A stretch of 64,000 nucleotides of DNA, from positions 1 to 64,000 of the forward strand of contig JAKJER010000013.1 in the NCBI GenBank assembly GCA_022705325.1, in the 5' to 3' direction. The DNA comes from Planctomycetota bacterium (GTDB lineage: Bacteria; Planctomycetota; Phycisphaerae; SM23-33). The position numbers were made by a program, and so were the translations under genes. Under the pieces are notes generated by a model that worked only from the letters and a program-made list of their open reading frames with translations, ran no database searches and was not told where the DNA came from. Of this stretch, positions 24,099-32,406 are shown in pieces (within the stretch, counting starts at the first letter, position 1; each line of letters begins with the position of its first letter).

Positions 24099-25307
24099 TC
24101 ACCGGTGGTTCAGCATGATCTTCTTGACCACCGTGGCGTAGCCCCTCACAACGTTATCAACCTCGCCTATATCGGGCCTTCGGTCGGTACTGATGCGCGT
24201 ATCCACAACGTCGACCCCACGTTCCTGGATCTTGAAGCCTTTGACGCTATAGTCCTTGGCCGCCTGCCGAACCATACCACGGGTAACCTCGTCATCGATC
24301 TTCTCGCGAGCAGCCGTCGCCAGTTGGATCTTCTGGCCACCTGCTTCCTGCATCTTCGTCAGGATCTGGTTCAAATCAGGCAGAGGAGCGTAGCTGGCGA
24401 CCAAGTAGAAGGTCTCAACGCCCGGGGTCTCATCAAACCAGTACCACTTTGTCCCCTCCGGAATCTCATAGTTGGCACCGCCGCTGATTTCGTTGCCCAA
24501 GCCGATCTTGGCATGCGGAAAGAGTATACTTGCCTGACCAGCGCTGTCGTAGAGCAGGACATACAGATGACAGTCGCTGTTGGTCTGGACGCGTACCTTG
24601 AACTTCTGCCCGCTGCTCACAGTCGAACCGTCCGCGAGAACTGATTCGTCGGAACCACTTGGGGTAACGAATTGATACCGCAGAGCAAGGGGTGGCAATT
24701 CGCCGGAGGCTTGGGCGGCAGTGGGGCGGCGAATATAGGCGAGATAACCGCCGATATTCGCCGCCGGCAAGACTTCCTTGCGGGTTATAGCCACCGACCG
24801 ACCGGTGTCCACCTGCACGGCCTCCTGTGAGACCAGCACCTCGCTGTCGGCCAGCAAAACGTAGCCCACCACGAGCACGTCCGCCTTAGCTAGCTCGCCA
24901 ATCCGCTGGCGAGTGTCGGCGTCGGATGTTGCCAAAGTCATCTGGATGGTCCTCTCACGCAGAACTGCGTCAAGGCTCTCGCGTGCCACCAGCCGCAGCC
25001 CCTTCTCCAGGAGCAGCCGCCGAACCTCCTCGCCTACAACTTGCCCCAGAACCCGAATGGCCCCGTTGCCATCCAAAAGCGGCAGGACCGCGATGGACTT
25101 GTCCGGCGGCAGCTTGGCCGCAAGCTGCGAAGCCAGCAACTCGCAGGCGGCCGTGATGCATTCAGCCCCGCTCGCGGGCGCCGCCGGCTGGGTTGGCGGT
25201 TGGACCCTCTCGGGCGAAGCCGGCTGTGCGGGCTCAGTATTCGACGCGCAGCCCCACACGCTCAAGGACACGACCAGCGCCGAAAACAGGCAGCCGAAGA
25301 TTCGCAT
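24099..25307 (-). CDS. FlgO-domain/DUF4384 lipoprotein
   Basis: 402 residues from ATG 25307, chosen because it opens a lipoprotein signal ending in SVWGC (Cys about 20); the 17 codons upstream are polar. Residues ~75-190 (KSIAVLPLLDGNG, then RLVARESLDAVLRE and ADVLVVGYVL) resemble the FlgO/CsgG-like domain of outer-membrane-associated proteins. Residues ~215-330 (FKVRVQTNSDCHLYVLLYDSAGQ, ending FYLVAS) match DUF4384, which is often found beside caspase-family peptidases. It is the last gene of a four-gene lipoprotein operon, 10 bp after the third caspase gene. It is probably an envelope partner or substrate of those peptidases; that role is inferred. Confidence 0.72.
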   Translation of the reverse strand: MRIFGCLFSALVVSLSVWGCASNTEPAQPASPERVQPPTQPAAPASGAECITAACELLASQLAAKLPPDKSIAVLPLLDGNGAIRVLGQVVGEEVRRLLLEKGLRLVARESLDAVLRERTIQMTLATSDADTRQRIGELAKADVLVVGYVLLADSEVLVSQEAVQVDTGRSVAITRKEVLPAANIGGYLAYIRRPTAAQASGELPPLALRYQFVTPSGSDESVLADGSTVSSGQKFKVRVQTNSDCHLYVLLYDSAGQASILFPHAKIGLGNEISGGANYEIPEGTKWYWFDETPGVETFYLVASYAPLPDLNQILTKMQEAGGQKIQLATAAREKIDDEVTRGMVRQAAKDYSVKGFKIQERGVDVVDTRISTDRRPDIGEVDNVVRGYATVVKKIMLNHR

Positions 25308-25317
25308 GTTGAGTATC

Positions 25318-26685
25318 CTATTTGTCCAGGGATGGACTTCTTGCCGGGGCGGGCACAAGGATGATGTCGCCCTGCAACTCGCCCTTCATCACCGGGTGCT
25401 GATTGCCGCCCAGTTCCTTGCTCTTGCGCGTGACCTTGTCGCAGACGTACTTGTACAGGCCGCTCAGGGTCACGTTCCCCTCGCCATCGGCGGCCTTGCC
25501 CGCCAATCCCTCCAGCAGGAAGTACGTGAACACCCCATGACCAAGCGTCTTGTCCTCCACGGCCGGCTCGTTGGCATCGCCGGCAGTCAGAATGACTCGG
25601 CCTTTGCCCTTGGCCAGTTCTGCAGTCGGATCGCCGATTTGCACGCCGCGGAAGTTCCCCAGCGCGAACGACCGGCCGCCGGCTGCCCCGCTGTAACAAG
25701 CATCCGAGATAAAGATGATTCGCTGGGCTTCGATACGGTCAAAGATCATGGCAATCTCGCTCATGGGAATACCCGTACCGAATAAGTCGTCTGCCCTCGC
25801 ATCGTACGGCACCAGGTACTTCACCAAGCCATCAGGTGACTTCTTGGCAAGATCCGTCTCAGGGGCCCCGTGGCCAGCGAAGAATATGACAACTAAGTCG
25901 TTCTTCCCAGCTTTCCGCGCTAACCAGGTGCCAAGAGTCGAACGAATCTTCTGCTGAGTTGCGTCCTGACCCTTGAGCACCATAACGTTCTCTGGTGGAA
26001 ATGCGACACCGCGGCCGATCGCCTTGGCAACCCCTTCGGCATCGGCTTCCGCTGTCGCCAAAGTTGGGATTCGCCCGTCCTTATATGAATTGATGCCAAT
26101 GACCACGCACCATTTGTGCGAATTCTCCGCGTTCTGTTGCGGAGGAATCCGCCGACTCTCTTTCTCGTGGAGGCGGCTTTCGGCTAGTACTCTGTCTCTC
26201 TCTGCTTGTGCTTGGGCCTCTGCCTTCTCTCGCAAAGCTACAGCAAGCTCCCTCTCTAGTCTATCCCTCTCGCGTTTGTCCCGTTCCACCAAATCACCAA
26301 GCCCCTGAGACTGCTTCGCCTGGTCTATCCCCTGGTGGCCGCCTCCAGTAACTTTGGCATATCCAGGTTTAACAAAACTGAAACTTGCGAGGCTGAACAT
26401 GTCCCTCGTACGGCGTTGGCTTACAGTCCCATCGGGCCATTCGACCCATACCTCCGCGCCTCCCCAACAGTTAAACACGTTCGCAGAGAAGCCAGTGCAG
26501 GGTGTAGTACCGAGCCTCTGTGGAGCCGTAACAGGGCCTTTGCCCATGTTTCCTTGAACATATGCAGAAGCCCCTGGTGGATCTGAGCGGACAGCAACCA
26601 CACCGCTTGCACATCCACCGAACCACAGGACCATCAATACCATACTTGAGGGCACGCCAATCAAACAACTTCGCTTTGGATTCAC
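25318..26685 (-). CDS. Caspase-family (metacaspase-like) lipoprotein 3
   Basis: 455 residues. A lipoprotein signal ends in WFGGC (Cys25). Next come a PEGA-like segment (VRSDPPGASAYVQG, ~30-60), a charged coiled coil (~125-185, rich in RERDRLERE) and a C14-type peptidase domain from ~190. The catalytic pair is intact: His272 in FFAGHG and Cys330 in SDACYSG. Such peptidases normally cut after Arg or Lys, but acidic pocket residues were not assigned here. The ATG overlaps the upstream stop by 4 nt. Position after a lipid anchor implies activity on the periplasmic or outer face. Confidence 0.85.
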   Translation of the reverse strand: MNPKRSCLIGVPSSMVLMVLWFGGCASGVVAVRSDPPGASAYVQGNMGKGPVTAPQRLGTTPCTGFSANVFNCWGGAEVWVEWPDGTVSQRRTRDMFSLASFSFVKPGYAKVTGGGHQGIDQAKQSQGLGDLVERDKRERDRLERELAVALREKAEAQAQAERDRVLAESRLHEKESRRIPPQQNAENSHKWCVVIGINSYKDGRIPTLATAEADAEGVAKAIGRGVAFPPENVMVLKGQDATQQKIRSTLGTWLARKAGKNDLVVIFFAGHGAPETDLAKKSPDGLVKYLVPYDARADDLFGTGIPMSEIAMIFDRIEAQRIIFISDACYSGAAGGRSFALGNFRGVQIGDPTAELAKGKGRVILTAGDANEPAVEDKTLGHGVFTYFLLEGLAGKAADGEGNVTLSGLYKYVCDKVTRKSKELGGNQHPVMKGELQGDIILVPAPARSPSLDK

Positions 26686-27941
26686 GGCTTCTCTCCAACC
26701 ACCAAGGTACGATCGAATTGCCCCGCGGTGGCCGGGTGCTGCTGATTCTCGCTGGTCCGGCGGACTTGGTCGCGGGTGTACTCGATGACCTCGCCCAGCG
26801 TGACCTTGCCATCACCGTTACCGCCGGTCTTGTGCTCCGGATTGTCGGCCTCCCCGCGCAAGGCCTCCAGCAGGTGGTATGTGAAGATGCCGTGGCCGAG
26901 CTTACTGCTCTCACGGGAAACCTCGCCCTGTTCACAGGAGGTGAAGATCAGCCGCACTGGGCCGCCCTCGGTCGCCTTGGCGTCCTTGGCCTTGTCGTCA
27001 TCGACATACACGCCTCGCAAACCGTCAGTGATCTTGTTGTCCTTCGGCCCCCGGATGCCGAGTGTGGGGTCGGATATGCCGGCCGAGTGGCAGGCGTCTG
27101 CAATGACAATCACCCGCTTGGCCTTGATGTTGGCGATGTCCCGCCGGAACTCGTCCATGGCATAGGCCGTGGCGGCCATGTGCGCGGGGTCCGTGTCGTG
27201 CGTGATCAAGTAGAGTTTATCCGGCTCATGCGGGTCCGGGCACCCATGCCCGGCCCAGAAGATCAGCACGAAATCCTCCGGCTGAACGCTACGCAGCTTC
27301 TCGCGTATGGCGATCTTGATATTGGCCGCGGTTGCCTCTTTGTCCATCAACAATGCAACTTGGTCGAATCCTCCGCCTTTGTCCCCTTTCAGATAGGTTG
27401 CCAATGACAAACCGTCGGCCGACGCGAATCGCAGGTTTTCGAGCTGCCATCGACCTTGGTGCTGGTATTCGCCGATCCCCACAACCACGGCAAACCGCTG
27501 CTTAATGCTGCCCACCATCGAATTGTTGTCCGCTACAGGAAGCGGGCGATCAGCGACCAGGGTCTGCCCCTTACCCAGTTGCGTTTCGGCGGTCTGTCCT
27601 TGGCCCTGAAGTGTCGGGACCGATGGATGCCTGAACAGTAACGGAATTCGTCCGTGTTGGGATGCAGCAACATGCTTCACTTCGCTCTCGACACCATCGG
27701 ACCATATGGCCTTGAAATCGAAATCTACAGGGCCGAGGTTAACGAATCGCCCCGCAGATGGAGATTTGACCCAGTGTCCTCCGGTAGCATAGGTCTTATG
27801 ATAAACGGCGGCACCCGGTGGATCAGATGCAAGTTCAAACTGTTGACTGCATCCCGCTTGAGCACATACCAGAAGGAAGAAGAGAAGGACTTGGCTATAC
27901 CAACCCCATGACACTCGTGAATCGGATGCCACTCTGCTCAC
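26682..27941 (-). CDS. Caspase-family (metacaspase-like) lipoprotein 2
   Basis: 419 residues. The N-terminal hydrophobic segment ends in AQAGC (Cys about 31), a lipobox. FELASDPPGAAVYHKT is PEGA-like. The peptidase domain (from ~155, AVVVGIGEYQ) has His232 in FWAGHG and Cys284 in ADACHSAG, followed by the small-subunit-like strand RLIFTSCEQGE and an HGIFTYHLLEALRG helix. The gene shares 4-nt overlaps with both neighbours. It is a paralogue of genes 1 and 3 of the operon, but differs in its N-terminal region, so the three are not recent duplicates. Confidence 0.85.
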   Translation of the reverse strand: MSRVASDSRVSWGWYSQVLLFFLLVCAQAGCSQQFELASDPPGAAVYHKTYATGGHWVKSPSAGRFVNLGPVDFDFKAIWSDGVESEVKHVAASQHGRIPLLFRHPSVPTLQGQGQTAETQLGKGQTLVADRPLPVADNNSMVGSIKQRFAVVVGIGEYQHQGRWQLENLRFASADGLSLATYLKGDKGGGFDQVALLMDKEATAANIKIAIREKLRSVQPEDFVLIFWAGHGCPDPHEPDKLYLITHDTDPAHMAATAYAMDEFRRDIANIKAKRVIVIADACHSAGISDPTLGIRGPKDNKITDGLRGVYVDDDKAKDAKATEGGPVRLIFTSCEQGEVSRESSKLGHGIFTYHLLEALRGEADNPEHKTGGNGDGKVTLGEVIEYTRDQVRRTSENQQHPATAGQFDRTLVVGEKP

Positions 27942-29362
27942 CTTGGCACCCCCATGGGAAGATTAGGGTCATACTGTTCGCCCGCGACGGAGGGATGTTG
28001 GGCGGACTTGGTCTCACGGCGTACCTGCTCATCAGTGTAGCGGATCGCCTCCCCGACCGTGACGACTCCGTTCTTGTCGGAGTCGGCGGCGCCACGTAGC
28101 CCTTCAAGCAAGGCCCACGTGAATATCCCGTGGCCACCACCCCACTTTTCGGATTCCTGGCTGATCTCGCCACGATCCGAGCTGGTAAAGATGATCCGGC
28201 CCGGGGCGGTCTTGGATAGCTCGGCCCAGTACTTGTTCATGGCCTCGTTCTGTTCACCGACCCGGACGCCTTTGGCCCCCGCGGCGTTTGCGACCCCGCC
28301 AGAGTGGCACGCATCCGCCAGCACGACGACCCGTTGGGCTTCGATGGTGTTGGCGAGCGCTTTCTTGACATCATCCATAGGAAACGCCGTCCCCGAAATG
28401 TCGTTCGGGTCGGTGTCGTACGTCAGCAGGTACAGGTTGTTCGGCCGATCAGGATCTGCCGCGCCGTGGCCGGAGAAGTAGACGATAACAAGGTCCTCCC
28501 TGATGGCCGACTTCAGGAAGCTGAAGAGAGCTTTTCGGACGCCTGTTGTTGTGGCCGCTTCGTTCGCCAGAAGCAGCACGTGCTCTTTGGCGAAGCTTCC
28601 GCCGGCGGTGCTGAGCAGATAATCTCGGATGGCCCTCGCATCCCTGTCTGCATACCGCAGAGCTTCCAGTTGGGCCCCGGCTGCTTTGTACTTGGCCACG
28701 CCTATTACCACGGCCCATCTGGCCGCAACTGGAGAACCGGGGACGAGTTGAGTTGGGCGGACATTCTTTTCGCCAACATCTGTCCTCTGGAAATGGACGT
28801 CTCTTGTCCCGTCCTTCCATTCACTTGTTACCCCGTCACCCCACACAACGCAGACGCGCTGGCTCGAAACTGTTGTGGGAAGAGGTATCAGGCCCGGTGG
28901 GTACTCCCTGATAATCTCTCCGGTCAATGTTCCGAGCGTACCCTTTGGCAGGAGCTTCACTTTCACTTTAACAGCAGGGGGGGTGGCTGTTATTGATACA
29001 AACCGTGCAACTGCCGAGTTGCGGGTGCCAACCTCGTCCCCGGCTTCGGCCCGACCCCGCTCATCATGAAGGTAACCTGCCGCCTCGTCAGCGGCCACTT
29101 CCACGAGGCGCAAGATGGCTATCCGTTTTCCCCCCCTGTTCACTGGCAATCGCATTCCTGGCTCAAGACCGCTGGCCGAACCAATGTCGATCTTGGCGGT
29201 TATTCCTGAGCGTTCCGTTATGGTTCCAGACACGTCTGGGGCGGGAGGGTAACTGCTGTCCTCGTAGGTTGGCGGGGCGGCAGACGGCATGGCCTGCCCG
29301 CATCCGCAAAGGCAATGTCCGGCCAGTACCAAACAAAGAACCGTCATGACGTGTCTGCCCAT
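27938..29362 (-). CDS. Caspase-family (metacaspase-like) lipoprotein 1
   Basis: 474 residues from ATG 29362, chosen because it gives a lipoprotein signal ending in CLCGC; 18 upstream codons would spoil it. Residues ~40-100 (GTITERSGITAKIDIG...GLEPGM) form a small beta-domain of the kind found in exported proteins. The peptidase domain starts near 230 (WAVVIGVAKY) and has His299 in YFSGHG and Cys352 in ADACHSGG. A calcium-type acidic loop (ADSDKNGVVTVGEA) lies near the C-terminus and is shared with the second caspase gene as GNGDGKVTLGE. First gene of the operon, behind a promoter at 29389-29416. Ends with an ATGA overlap. Confidence 0.85.
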   Translation of the reverse strand: MGRHVMTVLCLVLAGHCLCGCGQAMPSAAPPTYEDSSYPPAPDVSGTITERSGITAKIDIGSASGLEPGMRLPVNRGGKRIAILRLVEVAADEAAGYLHDERGRAEAGDEVGTRNSAVARFVSITATPPAVKVKVKLLPKGTLGTLTGEIIREYPPGLIPLPTTVSSQRVCVVWGDGVTSEWKDGTRDVHFQRTDVGEKNVRPTQLVPGSPVAARWAVVIGVAKYKAAGAQLEALRYADRDARAIRDYLLSTAGGSFAKEHVLLLANEAATTTGVRKALFSFLKSAIREDLVIVYFSGHGAADPDRPNNLYLLTYDTDPNDISGTAFPMDDVKKALANTIEAQRVVVLADACHSGGVANAAGAKGVRVGEQNEAMNKYWAELSKTAPGRIIFTSSDRGEISQESEKWGGGHGIFTWALLEGLRGAADSDKNGVVTVGEAIRYTDEQVRRETKSAQHPSVAGEQYDPNLPMGVPR

Positions 29363-29388
29363 GATCGCACCGGACCCTGTTGGCTTGT

Positions 29389-29416
29389 ATTCTACGGTGG
29401 CCGCTGAGGATATCAA
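29389..29416 (-). promoter_or_regulatory. Promoter of the caspase lipoprotein operon
   Basis: TTGATA (29416-29411) and TAGAAT (29394-29389) are 16 bp apart on the minus strand, with the ATG 27 nt downstream of the -10 element. Confidence 0.55.
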
Positions 29417-29881
29417 CCGGGATTTCCCAGACGAGCAGCGTGACCCGGCTATCAGGCCGATTGTTCGTATTGTGGCCCCCTGGAATTGCGCCTATCCTGC
29501 TCTTGAGAACATCCTTGCCTGATCCAGGTCACCATAGCCAGCGACACGATTCTCGCGCTCGCACAGATGTATAGGTATAGGGGGCCTCATCGAGGAGCAA
29601 GCATTGGCGTCAAGAGTTCACGGACGAAGGTAGACCGTCTTCACCTGCACCAGCGCCGGCGAGCCATCATATGATACTGGCGGCCGGGCTCGCCCGCCTG
29701 CATGGCAACGAACAATCTCCCGAAAGACCTCTCGAATCCCCCCAGAAAGCCCTTGGCACGTCCGCCCCAATGCGGCCTGATCTAGGCGACCGTCAACAGC
29801 GGTCTGTTATAGGACTGTTGGAGGTGTCCCAGAGATAGGGCCTGGGGGTCTGACTCCAATTCCGCTTGCAGTGCCTTCCCG
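29417..29881. other. Intergenic region, nothing recognised
   Basis: About 465 bp between the terminase-like gene and the caspase promoter. I see no gene, repeat or convincing terminator. Confidence 0.5.
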
Positions 29882-30466
29882 TTATCCCTTCTCGATCCGT
29901 CGGAGAACGTCCTCGGGCGGGTCTTCCCCCGTCTCGATGCACCGCTGCAAGATGGCGAGGTCCCCCCAGAACTCCTCCACCGAGAAGACGTTGACGTTGG
30001 GCCGATCGTCGTAAAGGCCCAGCACCTTCGCCAGTTTGTCGAGAGACTCGGTCTTGGGATGGAGTTCCAGGACTATGTCGTCGAACTCCACCCCGTCGGC
30101 AGTGCGACGCCGCTTGGCTTGAAATCGTTTGATGGCCGTCACCGGAAGGCCTGCTGTCTGCGCTTCGGCAAGGGTCATCCGACCGCTGATCAAGGGCTCC
30201 AGGGTCCCCAAGTTGGCGTACGCAACGGCCGCGAGTTCATCCAAGACACGTTCCCGTGTCAGGCCCCGCTCGCTGAGTGCCTGCTGAATGAACTCGTGAA
30301 CCGGCCGCTCGCGCACGAGGCGATGCCCCACCTGCCGGGCGACCTTTGAGCTATATCCAACACTCCTGGCTGCGGCGGCGGCATTGAAGCCGTTCGAGCA
30401 GTAGGCCTCGGCAAAGGCTTTCTGGCGGGGAGTGATCCGCCTCTCTTTGTTACATCTTGTCAACAT
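29882..30466 (-). CDS. Phage terminase small-subunit-like protein
   Basis: 194 residues. The opening ITPRQKAFAEAYCSNGFNAAAAARSVGYS is the N-terminal DNA-binding helix-turn-helix of the Terminase_2/small-terminase family. A middle segment (ERVLDELAAVAYANLGTL) and LDKLAKVLGLYDD also fit. In phages this subunit recognises DNA for packaging. No large terminase, portal or capsid gene accompanies it, so it is a prophage remnant or a co-opted DNA-binding protein. ATG 30466 directly abuts the stop of the XRE gene, with GGGAG as ribosome site, so the two are co-transcribed. Confidence 0.8.
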   Translation of the reverse strand: MLTRCNKERRITPRQKAFAEAYCSNGFNAAAAARSVGYSSKVARQVGHRLVRERPVHEFIQQALSERGLTRERVLDELAAVAYANLGTLEPLISGRMTLAEAQTAGLPVTAIKRFQAKRRRTADGVEFDDIVLELHPKTESLDKLAKVLGLYDDRPNVNVFSVEEFWGDLAILQRCIETGEDPPEDVLRRIEKG

Positions 30467-30703
30467 TCATTGCTCCCGGTTGTCCCCTGGTCGCTGAGCC
30501 CGCTGTTGCTGTAGTCGAACTCCTAGAACGGCCGCGAGGCGACCTGCGGTAGCCAGCGTGATCGTCCGCTTCCTGCTCATGAAGTTGGAGATCACGCCTT
30601 GGGAAACACCCGATCTTCTTGCCAGGTCGTATCGCGAACAACCAGCCCCTCGGATAGCTTCCCGTAGCTGCTCCTCTAGTGTCGGCTCCTCAGTCACAAC
30701 CAT
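30467..30703 (-). CDS. Small XRE-family transcriptional regulator
   Basis: 78 residues from ATG 30703. EEQLREAIRGAGCSRYDLARRSGVSQGVISNF is a helix-turn-helix of the Cro/C1 type. The same frame is open upstream to 30991, but that part translates a tRNA fragment and hairpins (it reads WRNWQTRRIQ, the usual false translation of tRNA-Leu), so it is excluded. The gene abuts the terminase-like gene, suggesting a phage regulator and its target, or a minimal element. An A+T-rich stretch with TTGAAA lies just upstream (about 30726-30731). Confidence 0.8.
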   Translation of the reverse strand: MVVTEEPTLEEQLREAIRGAGCSRYDLARRSGVSQGVISNFMSRKRTITLATAGRLAAVLGVRLQQQRAQRPGDNREQ

Positions 30704-30810
30704 GATGTTATCACGTAGAGATATACTTTTCAATTGAAATGCATGGAAAAACTTTGGCAGCAGTTCGGCAGAGCAACCGCACAATTTGACTCTTGTTGTC
30801 TCCGGATGAC

Positions 30811-30869
30811 ACAAGAGCCACATGCAGAAAAACCAATGTTTACAGGCCTTTTCTGCACATGGCTCTTGT
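30811..30869. repeat. 21-bp inverted repeat around an 18-bp loop
   Basis: The arm at 30811-30831 (ACAAGAGCCACATGCAGAAA plus A) pairs with 30849-30869 at 19 of 21 positions. A third related arm, CTCTTGT, lies near 30790, allowing alternative pairing. It sits between the XRE gene and the tRNA fragment. Confidence 0.75.
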
Positions 30870-30900
30870 TTGCTCGAAATGGCGCAGGGTTCAAAAAATC

Positions 30901-30941
30901 GATTTTGAATCCTGCGCGTCTGCCAATTCCGCCACTCCGGC
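30901..30941 (-). pseudogene. 5' half of a tRNA-Leu(CAA)
   Basis: The minus strand reads GCCGGAGTGGCGGAATTGGC from 30941, followed by the D-arm end and an anticodon loop TTCAAAA (anticodon CAA), as in normal tRNA-Leu. Beyond the loop the sequence does not continue as tRNA. Instead the anticodon stem runs into a longer palindrome (GCGCAGGATTC...GAACCCTGCGC, to about 30881). There is no variable arm, T arm or 3' acceptor strand. Confidence 0.7.
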
Positions 30942-31180
30942 CTGTGTCTTGAGCAAGCACGTATCTTATCTGCGACAGCCCGTTTCGCCAAGCTCGAAAA
31001 TCATCTCCAAAGAGCGTCACAAGTTCAAGAGGTAATCCCGGCAGGTCCGCTGTACAATCGCAGCCAGAGACCAAGGGCCGGCGGGTTCCGGCTATGTGTG
31101 CACGCGGAGAGTGGGATTTGCGGACAAGCGGAAGCTGTCCGGCTCGCCGGCAGGCAAAGGAAAGTCGGCGGCTGACTGCA

Positions 31181-31348
31181 ATGTTCAGGTTCCTACGGAA
31201 ATCCACCACGCGCATCAGCGACCTGCGAAACGTCAAGGAAGCGTTGAAGGATTCTTCTCAGGACGAACATCGCAAGGGTGGCTGGCTGGAGACGCTCTAC
31301 TACCCGCTGCGCAAGATCGAAGAGGCCATTTGGAACGCAGGAAGCTGA
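31181..31348 (+). CDS. Small hypothetical protein (55 aa)
   Basis: 55 residues, basic at the N-terminus (MFRFLRKSTTRIS) and amphipathic after it (ALKDSSQD, then TLYYPLRKIEEAIWNAGS). It ends 4 bp before the ferritin-like gene, an operon-like spacing. The ribosome site is weak (GGCGGCTGAC region). No family is recognised; it could be a small accessory protein or non-coding leader. Confidence 0.4.
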   Translation: MFRFLRKSTTRISDLRNVKEALKDSSQDEHRKGGWLETLYYPLRKIEEAIWNAGS

Positions 31349-31352
31349 AACC

Positions 31353-31850
31353 ATGAACCCTTACCCGGACATCCGACAACTGCTCATGCTCGCCCAGGAG
31401 ATCGAGATCATCGGACAGGGGGCCTTTCGCGAGCTTGCTCGCAAGGCAGCCGATGCCAAGGCCGCCTCCCTGTTCCGGGAACTGGAAGAGGAAGAAGCCA
31501 AGCACGAAAAGTACTTCTGCAACCTGCGGGAGAGCACGTCAGGCACAGCCACGACCATGCCCTGCATGGATGCCGATCTCCGTCACAGGCTCGACCAGAT
31601 TCCGGCAACATCCGCGCGTCAGGATCCAGCCGGTTCCCTGCGGATGTTCCGGGGCGATGAATCGGAAGAGGAACTGCTGCGCATGGCCTTGGAGTTCGAG
31701 CAGACGACAGCGGTCTTCTTCCAACACCTCAGCGGATGTCTGCAACCCGGGCAGGATCGCGCGACGTTCGCCGCGATCATCGCGGAGGAGTTGAACCACG
31801 TGGCGGCGATAGAGGCCAGGCTGAGCGCCTTGCGTTCCTGTGCCTCCTGA
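31353..31850 (+). CDS. Ferritin-like/rubrerythrin-type diiron protein
   Basis: 165 residues from ATG 31353, behind CAGGAAG. The arrangement of Glu and His residues suits a four-helix ferritin-like domain: EIEIIGQGAF in helix 1, ELEEEEAKHEKYF in helix 2 (ExxxxxxH-type), EFEQTTAVFF in helix 3 and AEELNHVAAIEARL in helix 4 (ExxxH). These helices would bind a diiron site used in peroxide or oxygen detoxification in rubrerythrins. No C-terminal rubredoxin Cys4 domain is present. It ends 21 bp before the end of atpC, which is convergent. Confidence 0.72.
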   Translation: MNPYPDIRQLLMLAQEIEIIGQGAFRELARKAADAKAASLFRELEEEEAKHEKYFCNLRESTSGTATTMPCMDADLRHRLDQIPATSARQDPAGSLRMFRGDESEEELLRMALEFEQTTAVFFQHLSGCLQPGQDRATFAAIIAEELNHVAAIEARLSALRSCAS

Positions 31851-31871
31851 TCGGGCCCGGAAACGCCCAGG

Positions 31872-32315
31872 TCACTCCAGGTCGTGTCGTTCGCCGGTCA
31901 ATTGCCCCGTGCGGCTGAGGTGGCGCTGGACGAGGTCGAACCGAGCGCGGGCGATCTCGACGGCAACCTCGCGCCGCGGGCCGTAAGGCAGCTTGCGGGC
32001 GGCTTCCAGGTCGTCCCATGCCTGCTCGCGGTCGACCTGCCCCACGGGGACGCACTGCTCGGCCAGGAGGGTCAAGTGGTCGCCGGTCATATTCGCAAAC
32101 CCGCCGGCGACGAAGTACTCGATGCGGTTGCCCTCGATGGTGTCGGCGACCAGTCCTCCCGCTCCGACGATGGCGGCCACGGGTGCGCGCCCGGCCAATA
32201 CGCCCACTTGCCCGTCAGAGGCGGGGAAGACCACGCTGTAGACGTCCATGGTGGCCACGCGCCCGTGGGGCGTGACCAGTTCGAGCTTGAAACTTCGGTT
32301 GTATTGCGATGCCAT
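31872..32315 (-). CDS. atpC: F-type ATP synthase epsilon subunit
   Basis: 147 residues from ATG 32315. The N-terminal beta-sandwich is clear: FKLELVTPHGRVATMDVYSVVFPASDGQVGVLAGRAP, where E. coli has the corresponding GxxGVLPGHAP motif, and a helical C-terminus follows (QAWDDLEAARK...EIARARFDLVQRHL). Epsilon sits on the central stalk and can inhibit ATP hydrolysis. Unusually it is not next to atpD: a nitroreductase and a small membrane protein lie between them. It is the last gene of the ATP synthase cluster. Confidence 0.93.
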   Translation of the reverse strand: MASQYNRSFKLELVTPHGRVATMDVYSVVFPASDGQVGVLAGRAPVAAIVGAGGLVADTIEGNRIEYFVAGGFANMTGDHLTLLAEQCVPVGQVDREQAWDDLEAARKLPYGPRREVAVEIARARFDLVQRHLSRTGQLTGERHDLE

Positions 32316-32406
32316 CTTCGACCTAGCTGCCGACCTGTCTGCCGGAAGACACGCCACGCCCCCGCCGCCACAAGCGCGACGACGGGTTCCTCGCGGTTCC
32401 GGCCGC

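Noticed and set aside
30881..30941. Complete tRNA-Leu gene
   Set aside because: No variable arm, T arm or 3' acceptor strand after the anticodon loop.
30704..30991. N-terminal extension of the XRE gene frame
   Set aside because: It translates the tRNA-Leu fragment and palindromes and has no ribosome site; ATG 30703 begins the real domain.
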